In this document: positions 43,979-53,085 of the stretch, piece by piece | Layout: each line of letters opens with the position of its first letter | How positions within the stretch are numbered: position 1 is the first letter of the stretch | NCBI GenBank assembly: GCA_019638805.1 | Contig: JAHBTA010000005.1 | Location: forward strand, 1 to 64,000 | Length of the DNA stretch: 64,000 bases | Source: Microbacteriaceae bacterium | Lineage (GTDB): Bacteria > Actinomycetota > Actinomycetes > Actinomycetales > Microbacteriaceae | Direction: 5' to 3' | Position numbers and translations under genes: made by a program | Notes under the pieces: model-generated | Seen by the model: only the letters and a program-made list of their open reading frames with translations | The model's database searches: none | What the model was told of the DNA's origin: nothing

Positions 43979-44824
43979 ATGCCCGAATTCATCACCCCGG
44001 ATCCCATCGACCTCGCCGTCGACCTGCCGTACGGCAGGCTCACCGTCGTCGCGGGGGATCGCACCGACACCGTCGTGACCGTGTCCCCGACCAGCTCCTC
44101 CGCCGCCGACAGGCGCGGGGCGGAGGCCACGCGGGTCGACTTCGATGGCGGCCGCCTCGTGGTCGAAGGGCCCCGCCCGCGGTTCAGCATCATCGGTCCC
44201 AGCGAGTCGATCGACGTGCGCGTCGAACTGCCCGCCGGGTCCCGGCTCACCGCCGATGTGGGAGGCCGGGTGACAACCCGTGGCCGCCTCGGCGCGACCC
44301 GCGTCAAAGGCGGGCTCGGCGGGGTCGAGATCGATGCCGCCGGCGACCTCTGGGTGCGCTCCGGTCATGGGAGCCTGGAGGTGGGGAGCGCAGGCGGCAG
44401 CGCGGAGCTGATCGCCGACCACGGCCAGGTGCGCATCGGCACCGTCTCCGGTGACGCGATCGTCAAGGCCTCGCACGGTTCGGTGACCGTCGAGGAGGCC
44501 GGGGGAGAGGTCGATGCGAAGCTCTCCTACGGCGAGCTGCTGATCGGGCGTGCGCGGGCCGGCATCACCGCCAAGACGGCGTACGGGTCGATCCGGCTCG
44601 GCGAGGTGTCCGGCGGCTCCATTCAGCTCGAGAGCGGGTACGGCCAGATCGACGTCGGCGTGCGCGCCGGTGTGGCCGTCTGGCTCGACGCCGCCTCCCG
44701 CGACGGCCGGGTGCGCAACGAACTCGAGGGTTCCGCCGCTCCGGCCGACACCGACGACACCGTCGCGGTGCGCGCCCGGACCACCTACGGCGACATCACC
44801 ATCACACGAAAGGACGCAGACTGA
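43979..44824 (+). CDS. DUF4097 beta-repeat protein
   Basis: A 281-residue protein made almost wholly of short beta strands. Repeated units of the type GDLWVRSGHGSLEVG, AELIADHGQVRIG and AIVKASHGSVTVE predict a right-handed beta-helix or adhesin-like fold, as in DUF4097. No signal peptide, so it is probably cytoplasmic. Good ribosome site (AAAGGGAGG). Its stop shares a base with the ABC ATPase start. This family is often found beside membrane-stress or transporter genes; its role is unknown. Confidence 0.88.
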   Translation: MPEFITPDPIDLAVDLPYGRLTVVAGDRTDTVVTVSPTSSSAADRRGAEATRVDFDGGRLVVEGPRPRFSIIGPSESIDVRVELPAGSRLTADVGGRVTTRGRLGATRVKGGLGGVEIDAAGDLWVRSGHGSLEVGSAGGSAELIADHGQVRIGTVSGDAIVKASHGSVTVEEAGGEVDAKLSYGELLIGRARAGITAKTAYGSIRLGEVSGGSIQLESGYGQIDVGVRAGVAVWLDAASRDGRVRNELEGSAAPADTDDTVAVRARTTYGDITITRKDAD

Positions 44825-45762
44825 TGACAGCTGCAATCAAGACCGTGGGCTTGCGCAAGGCGTACGGCAAGAAGACGGTGCTCGACGGCGTCGACCTGAC
44901 CGTCCCGGCCGGCAGCGTGTTCGCGCTGCTCGGGCCCAATGGCGCAGGCAAGACGACCATCGTCAACATCCTGTCCACCCTGCTCGTGCCGGATTCCGGC
45001 ACCGCGGAGGTCGACGGGCACGATGTCGTGACCGACGCCGACGGCGTGCGCGGCGCGATCGGCCTGACCGGTCAGTTCGCCGCGGTCGACGGCCTGCTGA
45101 GCGGCCAGGAGAATCTGGCGCTCATGGCGCGGCTGCGGCATCTGCCGCCGACCGCCGCGGCGGAGCGGGTGCAGGGCCTGCTCGACCAGTTCGAGCTGCA
45201 GGATGCCGCCCGCAAGCCTCTCGCGACCTACTCGGGCGGCATGAAGCGCCGGCTCGACCTAGCCATGACCCTGGTCGGCGATCCGCGCGTGATCTTCCTG
45301 GACGAGCCCACCACCGGTCTCGACCCGCGGAGCCGCCACACCATGTGGCAGATCATCCGCGACCTGGTCGCCGGAGGCACGACGATCTTCCTCACCACGC
45401 AGTACCTCGACGAGGCCGACGAGCTCGCCGACCGCGTCGCCGTGCTCGATCAGGGGCGCATCGTCGCCGAGGGCACGCCGGAGGAGCTGAAGAAGCTCGT
45501 CCCCGGCGGGCACATCCGGTTGCAGTTCCCCGACACCGCGTCGCTCGACGCGGCGGCCGGCCTGCTCGGCGAGACCTCGCGCGACGAGGACGCCCTCACC
45601 CTCGAGGTCCCGAGCGATGGGGGAGTCGGCTCCCTGCGCGCGGTGCTCGACCGCCTCGACGAGGCGAGCCTGACGGTCGACGACCTCAGCATCCACACCC
45701 CCGACCTGGACGACGTGTTCTTCGCGCTCACCGGGTCAGACACGAAGGAGAACGCGTCATGA
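44824..45762 (+). CDS. DrrA-type ABC transporter ATP-binding protein
   Basis: A 312-residue ATPase. Walker A GPNGAGKTT, Q-loop in GLTGQFAAVD, signature YSGGMKRRLD, Walker B VIFLDEPTTGLD, and a DrrA-type C-terminal domain. These proteins power export of drugs or lipids with a DrrB-like permease. It starts on the last base of the DUF4097 stop codon and overlaps the permease start (ATGA). Confidence 0.93.
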   Translation: MTAAIKTVGLRKAYGKKTVLDGVDLTVPAGSVFALLGPNGAGKTTIVNILSTLLVPDSGTAEVDGHDVVTDADGVRGAIGLTGQFAAVDGLLSGQENLALMARLRHLPPTAAAERVQGLLDQFELQDAARKPLATYSGGMKRRLDLAMTLVGDPRVIFLDEPTTGLDPRSRHTMWQIIRDLVAGGTTIFLTTQYLDEADELADRVAVLDQGRIVAEGTPEELKKLVPGGHIRLQFPDTASLDAAAGLLGETSRDEDALTLEVPSDGGVGSLRAVLDRLDEASLTVDDLSIHTPDLDDVFFALTGSDTKENAS

Positions 45763-46559
45763 CCACCGCCACCCATGTCGTCGCCGACTCGGTGACGATG
45801 ACCCGCCGCACCCTATTGCACATGCTGCGCTATCCGGCGCTGTCGGTGTTCGGGATCGGCGTGCCCGTGATCGCGCTGCTGCTGCTCGTGTTCGTGTTCG
45901 GGGGCACCCTGGGTGCCGGGCTCCCGGGCGTGGATGCGGGGGGCGGCCGCGAGGCGTACCTCGCGTACGTGATCCCCGGCCTCCTGGTGCTGACGGTCGC
46001 CGGCTCCGCCGGGACGACGGCCACCATGGTCGCGATGGACATGAAGGAGGGGATCGTCGCGCGCTTCCGCTCGATGGCGATCTCGCGGGCCGCCGTGCTG
46101 AACGGCCACGTGCTCGGCAACACGGTGACCCAGGTGATCGCGGTGGCGATCGTGCTCGGCGTCGCGGTGCTGATCGGGTTCCGGCCGACGGCGACCCCGC
46201 TGGAATGGCTCGCGGCGATCGGCCTGATCGTGCTCGTCATCGTCGCGATCGTCTGGCTCGGGGTCGCGATGGGTACCGCCGCGACGTCGGTCGAGTCGGC
46301 GAGCAACGTCCCGCTGCTGCTGGTGCTGCTGCCCATGCTCGGCAGCGGGTTCGTGCCGACCGCGTCGATGCCGGGCCCCCTGCGCGTGTTCGCGGAATGG
46401 CAGCCCTTCACCCCGATCATCGAGGCGATCCGCAGCCTGCTGCTCGGAACGCCGATGGGCGCCAACGGCTGGCTCGCGCTCGGCTGGTGCGCGGTGATCG
46501 CCGGCGCGGGCTATCTGTGGGCGCTGGCGCTGTACAACCGGAAGTCCGTCACCGGCTGA
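45759..46559 (+). CDS. DrrB-type ABC-2 transporter permease
   Basis: A 266-residue protein with six spans and the ABC-2 region IVARFRSMAISRAAVLNGHVLG, followed by the LPMLGSGFVPTASMPGPLRVFAEWQPFTP segment (given in part) typical of DrrB. Exports an unknown hydrophobic substrate with the preceding ATPase. GAAGGAG ribosome site. It overlaps the end of the convergent exonuclease gene by 11 bases. Confidence 0.92.
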   Translation: MTTATHVVADSVTMTRRTLLHMLRYPALSVFGIGVPVIALLLLVFVFGGTLGAGLPGVDAGGGREAYLAYVIPGLLVLTVAGSAGTTATMVAMDMKEGIVARFRSMAISRAAVLNGHVLGNTVTQVIAVAIVLGVAVLIGFRPTATPLEWLAAIGLIVLVIVAIVWLGVAMGTAATSVESASNVPLLLVLLPMLGSGFVPTASMPGPLRVFAEWQPFTPIIEAIRSLLLGTPMGANGWLALGWCAVIAGAGYLWALALYNRKSVTG

Positions 46560-47457
46560 GCGCGGCGAGCGCCCGTTCCATCGACGAGGTGAGGCCGTAC
46601 CGGGTGGCCAGCGCCATGCAGGCGGCCCGGTCGGCTCGCCCGATGCGCGCATCGAACGGGGGCAGCGCCAGGTCGCGCACGACGCGCACGACGCGTGGCG
46701 CGACCGCCAGGTAGTCGGCCGCGGCGGCCAGCTTCGCGCGCATCCCCGCGGACATGCCGGATGCCGGGTCGGCCGCCGCCGTCAGGATCCCGTTCAGATC
46801 GCCATGGGCCTGCAAGAGGGTCGCGGCGCCCTTCTCGCCGACGCCGGCGACCCCCGGGAGGCCGTCCGAGGCATCCCCCCGCATGGCCGCGAAGTCGGCG
46901 TACTGCTCCGGTCGTACCCCGTACTTGGCGACCAGTGCGGCGTCGGTCAGCACCTCGAGCTTGGACATGCCGCGGCCGGTGTAGATGACGCGCACGCCTC
47001 GGGAGTCGTCGATGAGCTGGAACAGGTCGCGGTCTCCCGTGACGATGTCGACCGGGCCGTCGCCGGTGGATGCCAAGGTGCCGATGACGTCGTCGGCCTC
47101 GTGCTCGGGGGCGCCGACGACGGGGATGCCGAGAGCGCCGAGCACCTCGCGGATGATGGGCACCTGCGTCTGGAGGGGGTCGGGGACGACCTCGACGTCG
47201 GGACCGACCTCGACCTCGGCAGCCACCCGGTGGGTCTTGTAACTCGGGATGAGGTCGACCCGCCACTGCGGGCGCCAGTCGTCGTCCCAGCAGGCCACGA
47301 GTTCTGTGGGGGAGTAGTCGGTGACGAGCCGTGAGATCGCGTCGAGCGTCCCGCGCACGGCGTTCACGGGCGTGCCGTCGGGCGCCGTGACGGTGTCGGG
47401 CACGGAGTAGAAGGCGCGGAAGTACACGCCCGCGGTATCGAGCAGCATGCGGGTCAC
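46549..47457 (-). CDS. 5'-3' exonuclease (PolA N-domain/FEN type)
   Basis: A 302-residue nuclease. Metal-binding acids appear in order: LLDTAGVYFRAF, CWDDDWRPQWR, PEHEADDVIG, VTGDRDLFQL, followed by the helix-hairpin-helix LPGVAGVGEKGAATLL. It removes 5' flaps or RNA primers and acts in repair. GTG at 47457 or ATG at 47448 could start it; no ribosome site is seen. A TATGAT -10 lies so close (47464-47469) that a leaderless GTG is likely. An SOS-type box lies just upstream, shared with the divergent HNH gene. Confidence 0.88.
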   Translation of the reverse strand: MTRMLLDTAGVYFRAFYSVPDTVTAPDGTPVNAVRGTLDAISRLVTDYSPTELVACWDDDWRPQWRVDLIPSYKTHRVAAEVEVGPDVEVVPDPLQTQVPIIREVLGALGIPVVGAPEHEADDVIGTLASTGDGPVDIVTGDRDLFQLIDDSRGVRVIYTGRGMSKLEVLTDAALVAKYGVRPEQYADFAAMRGDASDGLPGVAGVGEKGAATLLQAHGDLNGILTAAADPASGMSAGMRAKLAAAADYLAVAPRVVRVVRDLALPPFDARIGRADRAACMALATRYGLTSSMERALAALSR

Positions 47458-47481
47458 GTGCCGATCATAGGTTGTGGAAAG

Positions 47482-47497
47482 TCGAACACAGGTTCGA
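47482..47497. promoter_or_regulatory. SOS (LexA) box between two divergent DNA-damage genes
   Basis: TCGAACACAGGTTCGA is a perfect TCGAAC-N4-GTTCGA palindrome matching the actinobacterial and Bacillus LexA consensus (GAAC-N4-GTTC). It overlaps the -35 region of a rightward promoter (-10 TATACT, 47507-47512) and lies just upstream of a leftward -10 (TATGAT, 47469-47464). Confidence 0.8.
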
Positions 47498-47556
47498 ATG
47501 TTGTGTTATACTGGGTCTTGCTCGTGCCGAGCGCATCCGAACCCGGTGAGGTCGTC

Positions 47557-48888
47557 ATGTCGGCAGAGCTTCTCGAGCCCGTTGCGGCGCTCGCGAGCAT
47601 GCTCGACGGGCGCAGTGCGGAGTCGCTCGGCGACGCAGAACTCGTCCGGGCGCTCGACCTCATGGGCGAGGCCCGGCACCGGTGGGAGGGTCTGACGGCC
47701 GGCGTCGCGAACGAGGCGGCGCGTCGCGATATCGCGCTGCGCGAGGGCTACCGCGGCGACGCCGACCTGGTCGCCGATCGCTGCGGGGTCGACGTGGATG
47801 AGGCGCGCACCTTGTGCCGAGTCGGTGCGGCGGTCGCGCCCCGGGTCGCAATGAGCGGGGAGGTGCTCGATCCGCTGCATCCTCCGATCGCGGAGGGGCT
47901 CGCCTCCGGAACCCTCACGATCGGTCAGGCCGGGATCATCCTGGGGGCGATCGAGCGCATCGAGCCCTTCGTCGATGTCGAGCGCCGCATGGAGTTCGAG
48001 CGCGTCCTGGTCGATCAGGCGCCCGATCTCTCCCGGCGGCAACTCGTCCGGGTGGCGCGGCGGCTGCTCGATCACGTCGATCCCGACGGCGCCGAGCCGC
48101 GGGAAGACCTGCTGCGGGCCCGCTCGGGCATCCGCATCGTGCACACGGCCGACGGTCTCGTGCGGTGGATCGTCACGATGCACCCCGAGGCGGCGGGCAT
48201 CCTGACCGCTGCGGTCGACGCGCGCACGGCGCCGCGGCGGCAGCCCCGGTTCAGCGAGGAATCCGAGGTCGACGTCGACCTCGCGGTCGAGGCGGATCCG
48301 CGCACGCTCGGTCAGCGCAAGCTGGACGCCCTGGTCGACGTGGTGCGCCTGGGGCTCGCACACGACGAGGGCACGGTCGCGGGTGCGCCGGTCACGATGC
48401 TCGTCACGGTGGGCCTCGACGAGCTGAGGTCCGGGCTCGGAACGGCCCAGATCGCGGGCGTCGACGAGCCCATCTCGGCGGCAACGGCCCGGCGGCTGGC
48501 CTGCGATGCGCGCATTCTGCCCGCGGTCATGGGCTCGAGCCCTGAGCCGCTGGATCTGGGGCGGGAAGAGCGGCTGTTCTCCCGCGCGCAGCGCCGGGCA
48601 CTCGCCCTGCGCGACGGTGGATGCGTCTGGCCGGGGTGCGATGCTCCTCCGGGGTGGTGCGAGGTGGCGCATCTGCTGGCGTGGTACCTCGGTGGGGCGA
48701 CGGATCTGCGCAACGGGGTGCTCATGTGCCCGTTCCACCATCGACGACATGATCAGGACGGCTGGCAACTCGAGTGGCGCGGGGACGACCTCGTGCTGAT
48801 ACCTCCCGCGCATCTGGATCGGGAGCGCAGGCCTCGGCGTGCCGGGCGCGCGCGTGCTGGGCGCCCGCGCGAAGCGGTGATGCTCTAG
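47557..48888 (+). CDS. DUF222 / HNH endonuclease domain protein (13E12 repeat type)
   Basis: A 443-residue protein: DUF222 (about 20-320, with the conserved LTIGQAGIILGAIE and RRQLVRVARRLLDH segments) followed by an HNH motif (about 370-420: CVWPGCDAPPGWCEVAHLLAW, then GGATDLRNGVLMC and HHRRHD). The family is very common in actinobacteria, mobile in nature, and in mycobacteria DNA-damage induced. The ATG at 47557 is preferred to an upstream frame that runs through the promoter. Stop overlaps the next, convergent gene by 4 bases. Confidence 0.9.
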   Translation: MSAELLEPVAALASMLDGRSAESLGDAELVRALDLMGEARHRWEGLTAGVANEAARRDIALREGYRGDADLVADRCGVDVDEARTLCRVGAAVAPRVAMSGEVLDPLHPPIAEGLASGTLTIGQAGIILGAIERIEPFVDVERRMEFERVLVDQAPDLSRRQLVRVARRLLDHVDPDGAEPREDLLRARSGIRIVHTADGLVRWIVTMHPEAAGILTAAVDARTAPRRQPRFSEESEVDVDLAVEADPRTLGQRKLDALVDVVRLGLAHDEGTVAGAPVTMLVTVGLDELRSGLGTAQIAGVDEPISAATARRLACDARILPAVMGSSPEPLDLGREERLFSRAQRRALALRDGGCVWPGCDAPPGWCEVAHLLAWYLGGATDLRNGVLMCPFHHRRHDQDGWQLEWRGDDLVLIPPAHLDRERRPRRAGRARAGRPREAVML

Positions 48889-50222
48889 TGGGCGGCTCCT
48901 GGCTGCTCGGCCTCGGCCTGGATGGTGTCGATGTAGTCCTTGATGGTGGGGCGCGACACGAGGCGGTCGCGGTAGAAGGTGTTGATCAGGTTGATGACCT
49001 GCGCGCGGGCGGCCTCGACCTCGGTGGTGCGCTGCTCACCGGACTTCTGGGTCTCGAGGGTCTGGCGCAGCTGCAGCAGCGACTTCACGAGCTCGGTCTC
49101 GGCGTCGCCCTCGAGGGCTTCGACGACTTCGAGCACGAGCGCGTCGGCCTGTTTCTGCACGTCCTCGATGGGGATCGACGATCCCTCCTGCGTCGCGTTC
49201 TCGAGCGTGCCGATGAGCGACCAGACCTGGTACAGGATCGTGGCCGGCTCGTCGAAGAGCTCGCGCACGAAGGCCGCGTCGAGGTGGCGACCCGACAGCC
49301 GGAACACGTTGTACATGCGTTTGGCGGCCTTGCCGTAATTCAGGTGATGCGTAAGGTACTTGCGCACTTCGCCCTCGAGGGCCTCGACGTATTCGTCCAG
49401 GGCGTCGTCGGAGACGTGCTGCGCGACCTTCTGGAAGGTCGGCACCTGGTCGGCGTCGAGGTAGACCTCCTGGAAGTAGGTGTCGAGGTAGCCGTCGAGG
49501 GCGACGATCTCGCCGTCCGGCGACTCCCAGGTCACGTCGATGACGTTGCTCGCGTTGGAGAGCGCTCCACGTTCGGGGTCGGTCACGACCCAGTCGAGCT
49601 TGCTCCAGCCCGGGTCCAGAGCGACCTCGTCCCAGTGCAGCTCATGGCGCGTACCGTCCTCCGCGGTGAAGATCTGCACCTTCTCACGGATCTCGTCGAG
49701 CTTCCACGACACCGGGTAGCCCTCCTTGACCGGCTCACCGCGTACGGTGCCCGCGCTGGCGTAGCTGCCGAGTTTGGCCTCCAGGAACTGGTAGGTCGGT
49801 CCCTGCGCGTGGGAGAGGACGTGATCGCGCATGAGGCGGGCCATCGCGGCGCATGCCTCCTCCCGTGTCGGCGCCTTGATGTTGAGGCGCTGGAAGTAGT
49901 CGCAGTCGCCGGGGAAGGACTGGATCTTCGACTGGGCGGCAGAGCCGGACAGGGCCAGAGCGCTTTCCGCTCCCTCGCCGGTGACCTCGACGATCGCGCC
50001 GATGCGGCGGAAGCGGGCGAGGTCCTTCGGGCTGAAGTCGAGCATGGTGAGCCGGTACCCGAAGGTGCCGCTCTCCCGGTCGATCTCGATGTCGTCGCCG
50101 TCCTTCTCGGCGGTGATCGCGCTGAGCCATTCCTGACTCTCGGCCTCATCGATCTCGATGCCGAGCCGGCGGGCCGACTCGATGAGCTGCTTCAGCTCGG
50201 CGGACTCATGGGTGGCTGTCAT
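48885..50222 (-). CDS. Unrecognised protein with a polymerase-beta-like nucleotidyltransferase signature
   Basis: A 445-residue soluble acidic protein that I do not recognise as a named family. Residues 93-108 read GSAAQSKIQSFPGDCD: a Gly-Ser followed by Asp-x-Asp (106, 108), the core of polymerase-beta-type nucleotidyltransferases. Asp210 in SKLDWVV could be the third metal ligand. The C-terminal half (about 270-445) is helical, with KYLTHHLNYGKAAKRMYNVF. GTP/ATP-dependent tRNA, antibiotic or small-molecule nucleotidyl transfer are all possible. It lies downstream of a DEDD exonuclease and SIP protein on the same strand (27 bases from the exonuclease stop). Confidence 0.6.
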   Translation of the reverse strand: MTATHESAELKQLIESARRLGIEIDEAESQEWLSAITAEKDGDDIEIDRESGTFGYRLTMLDFSPKDLARFRRIGAIVEVTGEGAESALALSGSAAQSKIQSFPGDCDYFQRLNIKAPTREEACAAMARLMRDHVLSHAQGPTYQFLEAKLGSYASAGTVRGEPVKEGYPVSWKLDEIREKVQIFTAEDGTRHELHWDEVALDPGWSKLDWVVTDPERGALSNASNVIDVTWESPDGEIVALDGYLDTYFQEVYLDADQVPTFQKVAQHVSDDALDEYVEALEGEVRKYLTHHLNYGKAAKRMYNVFRLSGRHLDAAFVRELFDEPATILYQVWSLIGTLENATQEGSSIPIEDVQKQADALVLEVVEALEGDAETELVKSLLQLRQTLETQKSGEQRTTEVEAARAQVINLINTFYRDRLVSRPTIKDYIDTIQAEAEQPGAAH

Positions 50223-50249
50223 CGTCGCTCCTCGGATCGGCGGGCGGTG

Positions 50250-50828
50250 CTAGCGGGAGTCGCGTCGCGCCTCCGCGTCGGCCCGGATCTTCCGGAAGAG
50301 CTCGGCCTGGTCGCGTGCGTCTCCAAGGGCATTGTGCGACAGATAACGTCCCTCGAGATAGAGGGGGGAGAGAACCCGCATGCTGGTATCCGACCAGGAT
50401 CCGCCCATGGCGCCCATGTAGTACGCCTTGATGTCGAGGGCGGAATGCCCGAACGGGTTGCGCCCGAGGAAGCGGTGGAAGTACGCGTCGACGAACATCC
50501 AGTCGAAGGGCGCGTTGAACCCGACGAAGACGGGAAGGTGCCCGCGCGGCGTGACCAGCTCGATCCAGTCCTCGAACTGCCGCATGGCGTCGACCGCGGT
50601 GAGGCCCTCCTTCGAGAGCCGCTCCATGGAGAGCCCGCCGACCGCGAGGGACGCCTCCATGGCGGCGTCGGTGAGCGGCTTGAGCTCGACGTAGAAGCCG
50701 CTGTCGGGGTTATCGACCACGCACGCGCCGATCGAGAGCATCGAGTAGTCCGCCGGGTGGGGGCCGGCCGCCTCGATGTCGACGCTGATGAGGGTCTCGC
50801 CGGGAGGGACCGGGCTAGTCGGGGTCAC
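50250..50828 (-). CDS. DEDDh 3'-5' exonuclease (DnaQ/RNase T-like)
   Basis: A 192-residue nuclease. All DEDDh residues are visible: SVDIEAAGP (Asp, Glu), GFNAPFDWMFVD (Asp) and LSHNALGDARDQAEL (His, Asp). It trims single-stranded DNA or RNA 3' ends. The GTG start overlaps the end of the siderophore-interacting gene by 14 bases, so the two are translationally linked though functionally unrelated as far as I can tell. Confidence 0.88.
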   Translation of the reverse strand: MTPTSPVPPGETLISVDIEAAGPHPADYSMLSIGACVVDNPDSGFYVELKPLTDAAMEASLAVGGLSMERLSKEGLTAVDAMRQFEDWIELVTPRGHLPVFVGFNAPFDWMFVDAYFHRFLGRNPFGHSALDIKAYYMGAMGGSWSDTSMRVLSPLYLEGRYLSHNALGDARDQAELFRKIRADAEARRDSR

Positions 50829-51618
50829 TGGGGTCCAGCGGCGCGTGGTGATCCAGGTTCACGATTCCGTGCTTCCAGTAGCCGCTGGCCGACACCTGCT
50901 CGCCGGGGAGGCCGAGCTCGTGGCGGAGGTAACGGCGCAGGGGGATCAGCGCGGTCGCCTCCCCGGCCAGGAAAACGAAGGTGTCCTCCGCGATCGGGCC
51001 GAGGGAGCGCAGCGCCTCCTCGAGCTGGCCCGGGCCGTCCTCGCGGTAGAGCCGCTCGGCCTCCAGGCGTGCGGCGCCGGGGAGATCATCGAAGTACCCG
51101 TCGAGGGAGTCATCGGCGACGTCGAAGATGCCCGTGACCGGGACGGACTCCGGCACCAGGTCGAGCCAACGGCGGGTTGCCGGGAAGGCGGTCTCGTCGG
51201 CGATCACCAGCAGCCGGCCGAGGCCCTCCGGCACCAGGCGGGAGCCGCGCGGGCCGCCGAGGCCGAGCTCGTCGCCGGGCTGCGCGGAGGCCGCCCAGGT
51301 CGACGCGGGGCCTTCGTCGCCGTGCAGCACGAAGTCAAGGTCCAGGGTGGTGGCGCCCGCGGCATCCACTGTGACGGCGAGGGGGGTGTAGTCGCGGGAG
51401 ATCACGACGCCCTCACCGCGCTCGAGGGTCAGCTCGCCGCTCGCCGGGTCCGGGAAGAACACCTTGACGTGATCGGCGGGGCCGAGCGCGCGGAAGCCCT
51501 CGAGCTCGGGGCCGGCCAGTGCGATCCGGACCATGGAGGGTGCGAGGGGACGCACGTCGGCCACGGTGACGCGGCGCTTGACCAGCTCGTGCCGGACGGT
51601 CTCACGGAGGAAAGGCAT
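50815..51618 (-). CDS. Siderophore-interacting protein (FAD/NADPH ferric reductase)
   Basis: A 267-residue flavoprotein. FAD is bound by ISRDYTPLAV (about 73-82), the NAD(P)H domain has LLVIADETAFPA, and the C-terminus has the family signature SASGYWKHG. These enzymes reduce ferric siderophores in the cytoplasm to release iron. Start at 51618 with GGAGGAAAGG upstream; divergent from the flotillin gene. No siderophore transporter is adjacent. Confidence 0.92.
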   Translation of the reverse strand: MPFLRETVRHELVKRRVTVADVRPLAPSMVRIALAGPELEGFRALGPADHVKVFFPDPASGELTLERGEGVVISRDYTPLAVTVDAAGATTLDLDFVLHGDEGPASTWAASAQPGDELGLGGPRGSRLVPEGLGRLLVIADETAFPATRRWLDLVPESVPVTGIFDVADDSLDGYFDDLPGAARLEAERLYREDGPGQLEEALRSLGPIAEDTFVFLAGEATALIPLRRYLRHELGLPGEQVSASGYWKHGIVNLDHHAPLDPSDPD

Positions 51619-51651
51619 CGCCTCAGCCTATGGGCTTGACATACTGACTGC

Positions 51652-53085
51652 ATGCCGTGGCCACTCGACCTCCTGACCAACGCGATCCTGATCGGCGCTG
51701 CCGTGGTGATCCTGCTGATCATCCTGATCGTGGTGCTCCGCGGCATCAAGATCGCCAAGCCCGACGAGGCGATCATCGTGACCTCGCGCCGTCGCCGCCG
51801 CAGGGGAACGGCCCCGGATGCCCTCGACGAGAACGCCGGCCAGCGCGTGGTGTTCGGGTCACGGGTCTTCGTCAAGCCCGTGGTCGAGGCCTTCTTCAAG
51901 CTCTCGCTGCGCAGCCGCCAGCTCAACGTGCAGGCCACCGCCCAGACGCGGGATGCGATCACCATCCGCGTCAACGCGGTCGCCGTCGTCAAGGTGGGCG
52001 GCTCCGAGCCCATGGTGCGCGCCGCCGCGCAGCGCTTCCTGAACCAGCAGGATCAGATCGAGTCGAGCACCGAGGAGGTGCTGAGCGGCTCGATCCGCTC
52101 GATCGTCGGTCAGCTCACGGTCACCGAGATCATCACGAACCGTCAGGCCCTCCAGGGACAGGTGCTCGAGGCCGTCGGCGAGTCCCTGGACGTGCAGGGA
52201 CTCCAGATCGACACCCTCCAGATCAAGGAGATCGACGACGACAACGGCTACATCAAGGACCTGGGCCGCGCCGAGGCCGCGCGCGTGAAGCAGGTCGCCG
52301 AGATCGCGGAGTCCGTCGCGCGGCAGGCCTCCGAGGAGGCCCGCATCGCCGCGGACCAGGCCGTCGCGGAGTCGCAGCGCAAGCTCGACCTGCGCAACGC
52401 CGAGATCCAGAAGGAGACCGACCGGGCGCGCGCCGAGGCCGCCGCGGCTGCGCCGCTTGCCGAGGCCATCGCGCAGCAGGAGGTCGTGGCGCAGCAGGAG
52501 GTCACGGCGGGCAAGCGCGTGGGGCTGCGCAAGCAGGAGCTGGATGCCGAGGTGCGCGCGGTCGCCGACGCCGAGGCCTACTCCGTGGAGAAGAAGGCCG
52601 CCGCGGATGCCACCGCGGCGATCGCCAAGGCGAACGCCGAGCGGGACCGCCGCATCGCGGCCGCCGAGGCGCTGCGGGCCGAGGGCGAGGCGGAGGCCGA
52701 GGCCATCCGGGTCAAGGGCAACGCCGAGGCCGAGTCCTCCCGTGCTCAGGCCGAGGCGCTGGCCGAGAAGGCGGCCGAGCTGCTGCGCCAGCAGATCATC
52801 GCCCAACTGCCCGAGATCGTGCGAGCCGCGTCCGAGCCGCTTTCGGCGATCTCGAACATGACGGTCATCTCGACTGACGGGACCGGCACCGGCCAGCTCG
52901 GCCAGAACGTCGCAGGACAGCTCGCGACCAGCAGGCAGATCATCAAGGACATGGTGGGGGTCGACATCGGCGAGCTCATCACGGGGCGTGCGACCGGCGC
53001 CGCTGCGGGGGAGGCCTTGTCCACCGCGGAGACGCCGCCCAAGGCCCGCCGCCGGACGAGTCCTCCCGCCGCGCCCGCCGGGTAG
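51652..53085 (+). CDS. Flotillin-like SPFH protein
   Basis: A 477-residue protein. One N-terminal membrane helix (about 9-31), an SPFH domain (about 32-190), and a long heptad-rich coiled coil (about 200-400) with Ala/Glu repeats such as EAEAEAIRVKGNAEAESSRA. This is the flotillin layout; bacterial flotillins organise membrane microdomains and fluidity. No NfeD partner is adjacent. The stop shares its last base with the GTG of the mug gene. Confidence 0.93.
   Translation: MPWPLDLLTNAILIGAAVVILLIILIVVLRGIKIAKPDEAIIVTSRRRRRRGTAPDALDENAGQRVVFGSRVFVKPVVEAFFKLSLRSRQLNVQATAQTRDAITIRVNAVAVVKVGGSEPMVRAAAQRFLNQQDQIESSTEEVLSGSIRSIVGQLTVTEIITNRQALQGQVLEAVGESLDVQGLQIDTLQIKEIDDDNGYIKDLGRAEAARVKQVAEIAESVARQASEEARIAADQAVAESQRKLDLRNAEIQKETDRARAEAAAAAPLAEAIAQQEVVAQQEVTAGKRVGLRKQELDAEVRAVADAEAYSVEKKAAADATAAIAKANAERDRRIAAAEALRAEGEAEAEAIRVKGNAEAESSRAQAEALAEKAAELLRQQIIAQLPEIVRAASEPLSAISNMTVISTDGTGTGQLGQNVAGQLATSRQIIKDMVGVDIGELITGRATGAAAGEALSTAETPPKARRRTSPPAAPAG

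Noticed and set aside
48774..51137. Long plus-strand frame opposite the nucleotidyltransferase-like and exonuclease genes
   Set aside because: No motif; the minus-strand proteins show DEDDh and GS...DxD signatures.
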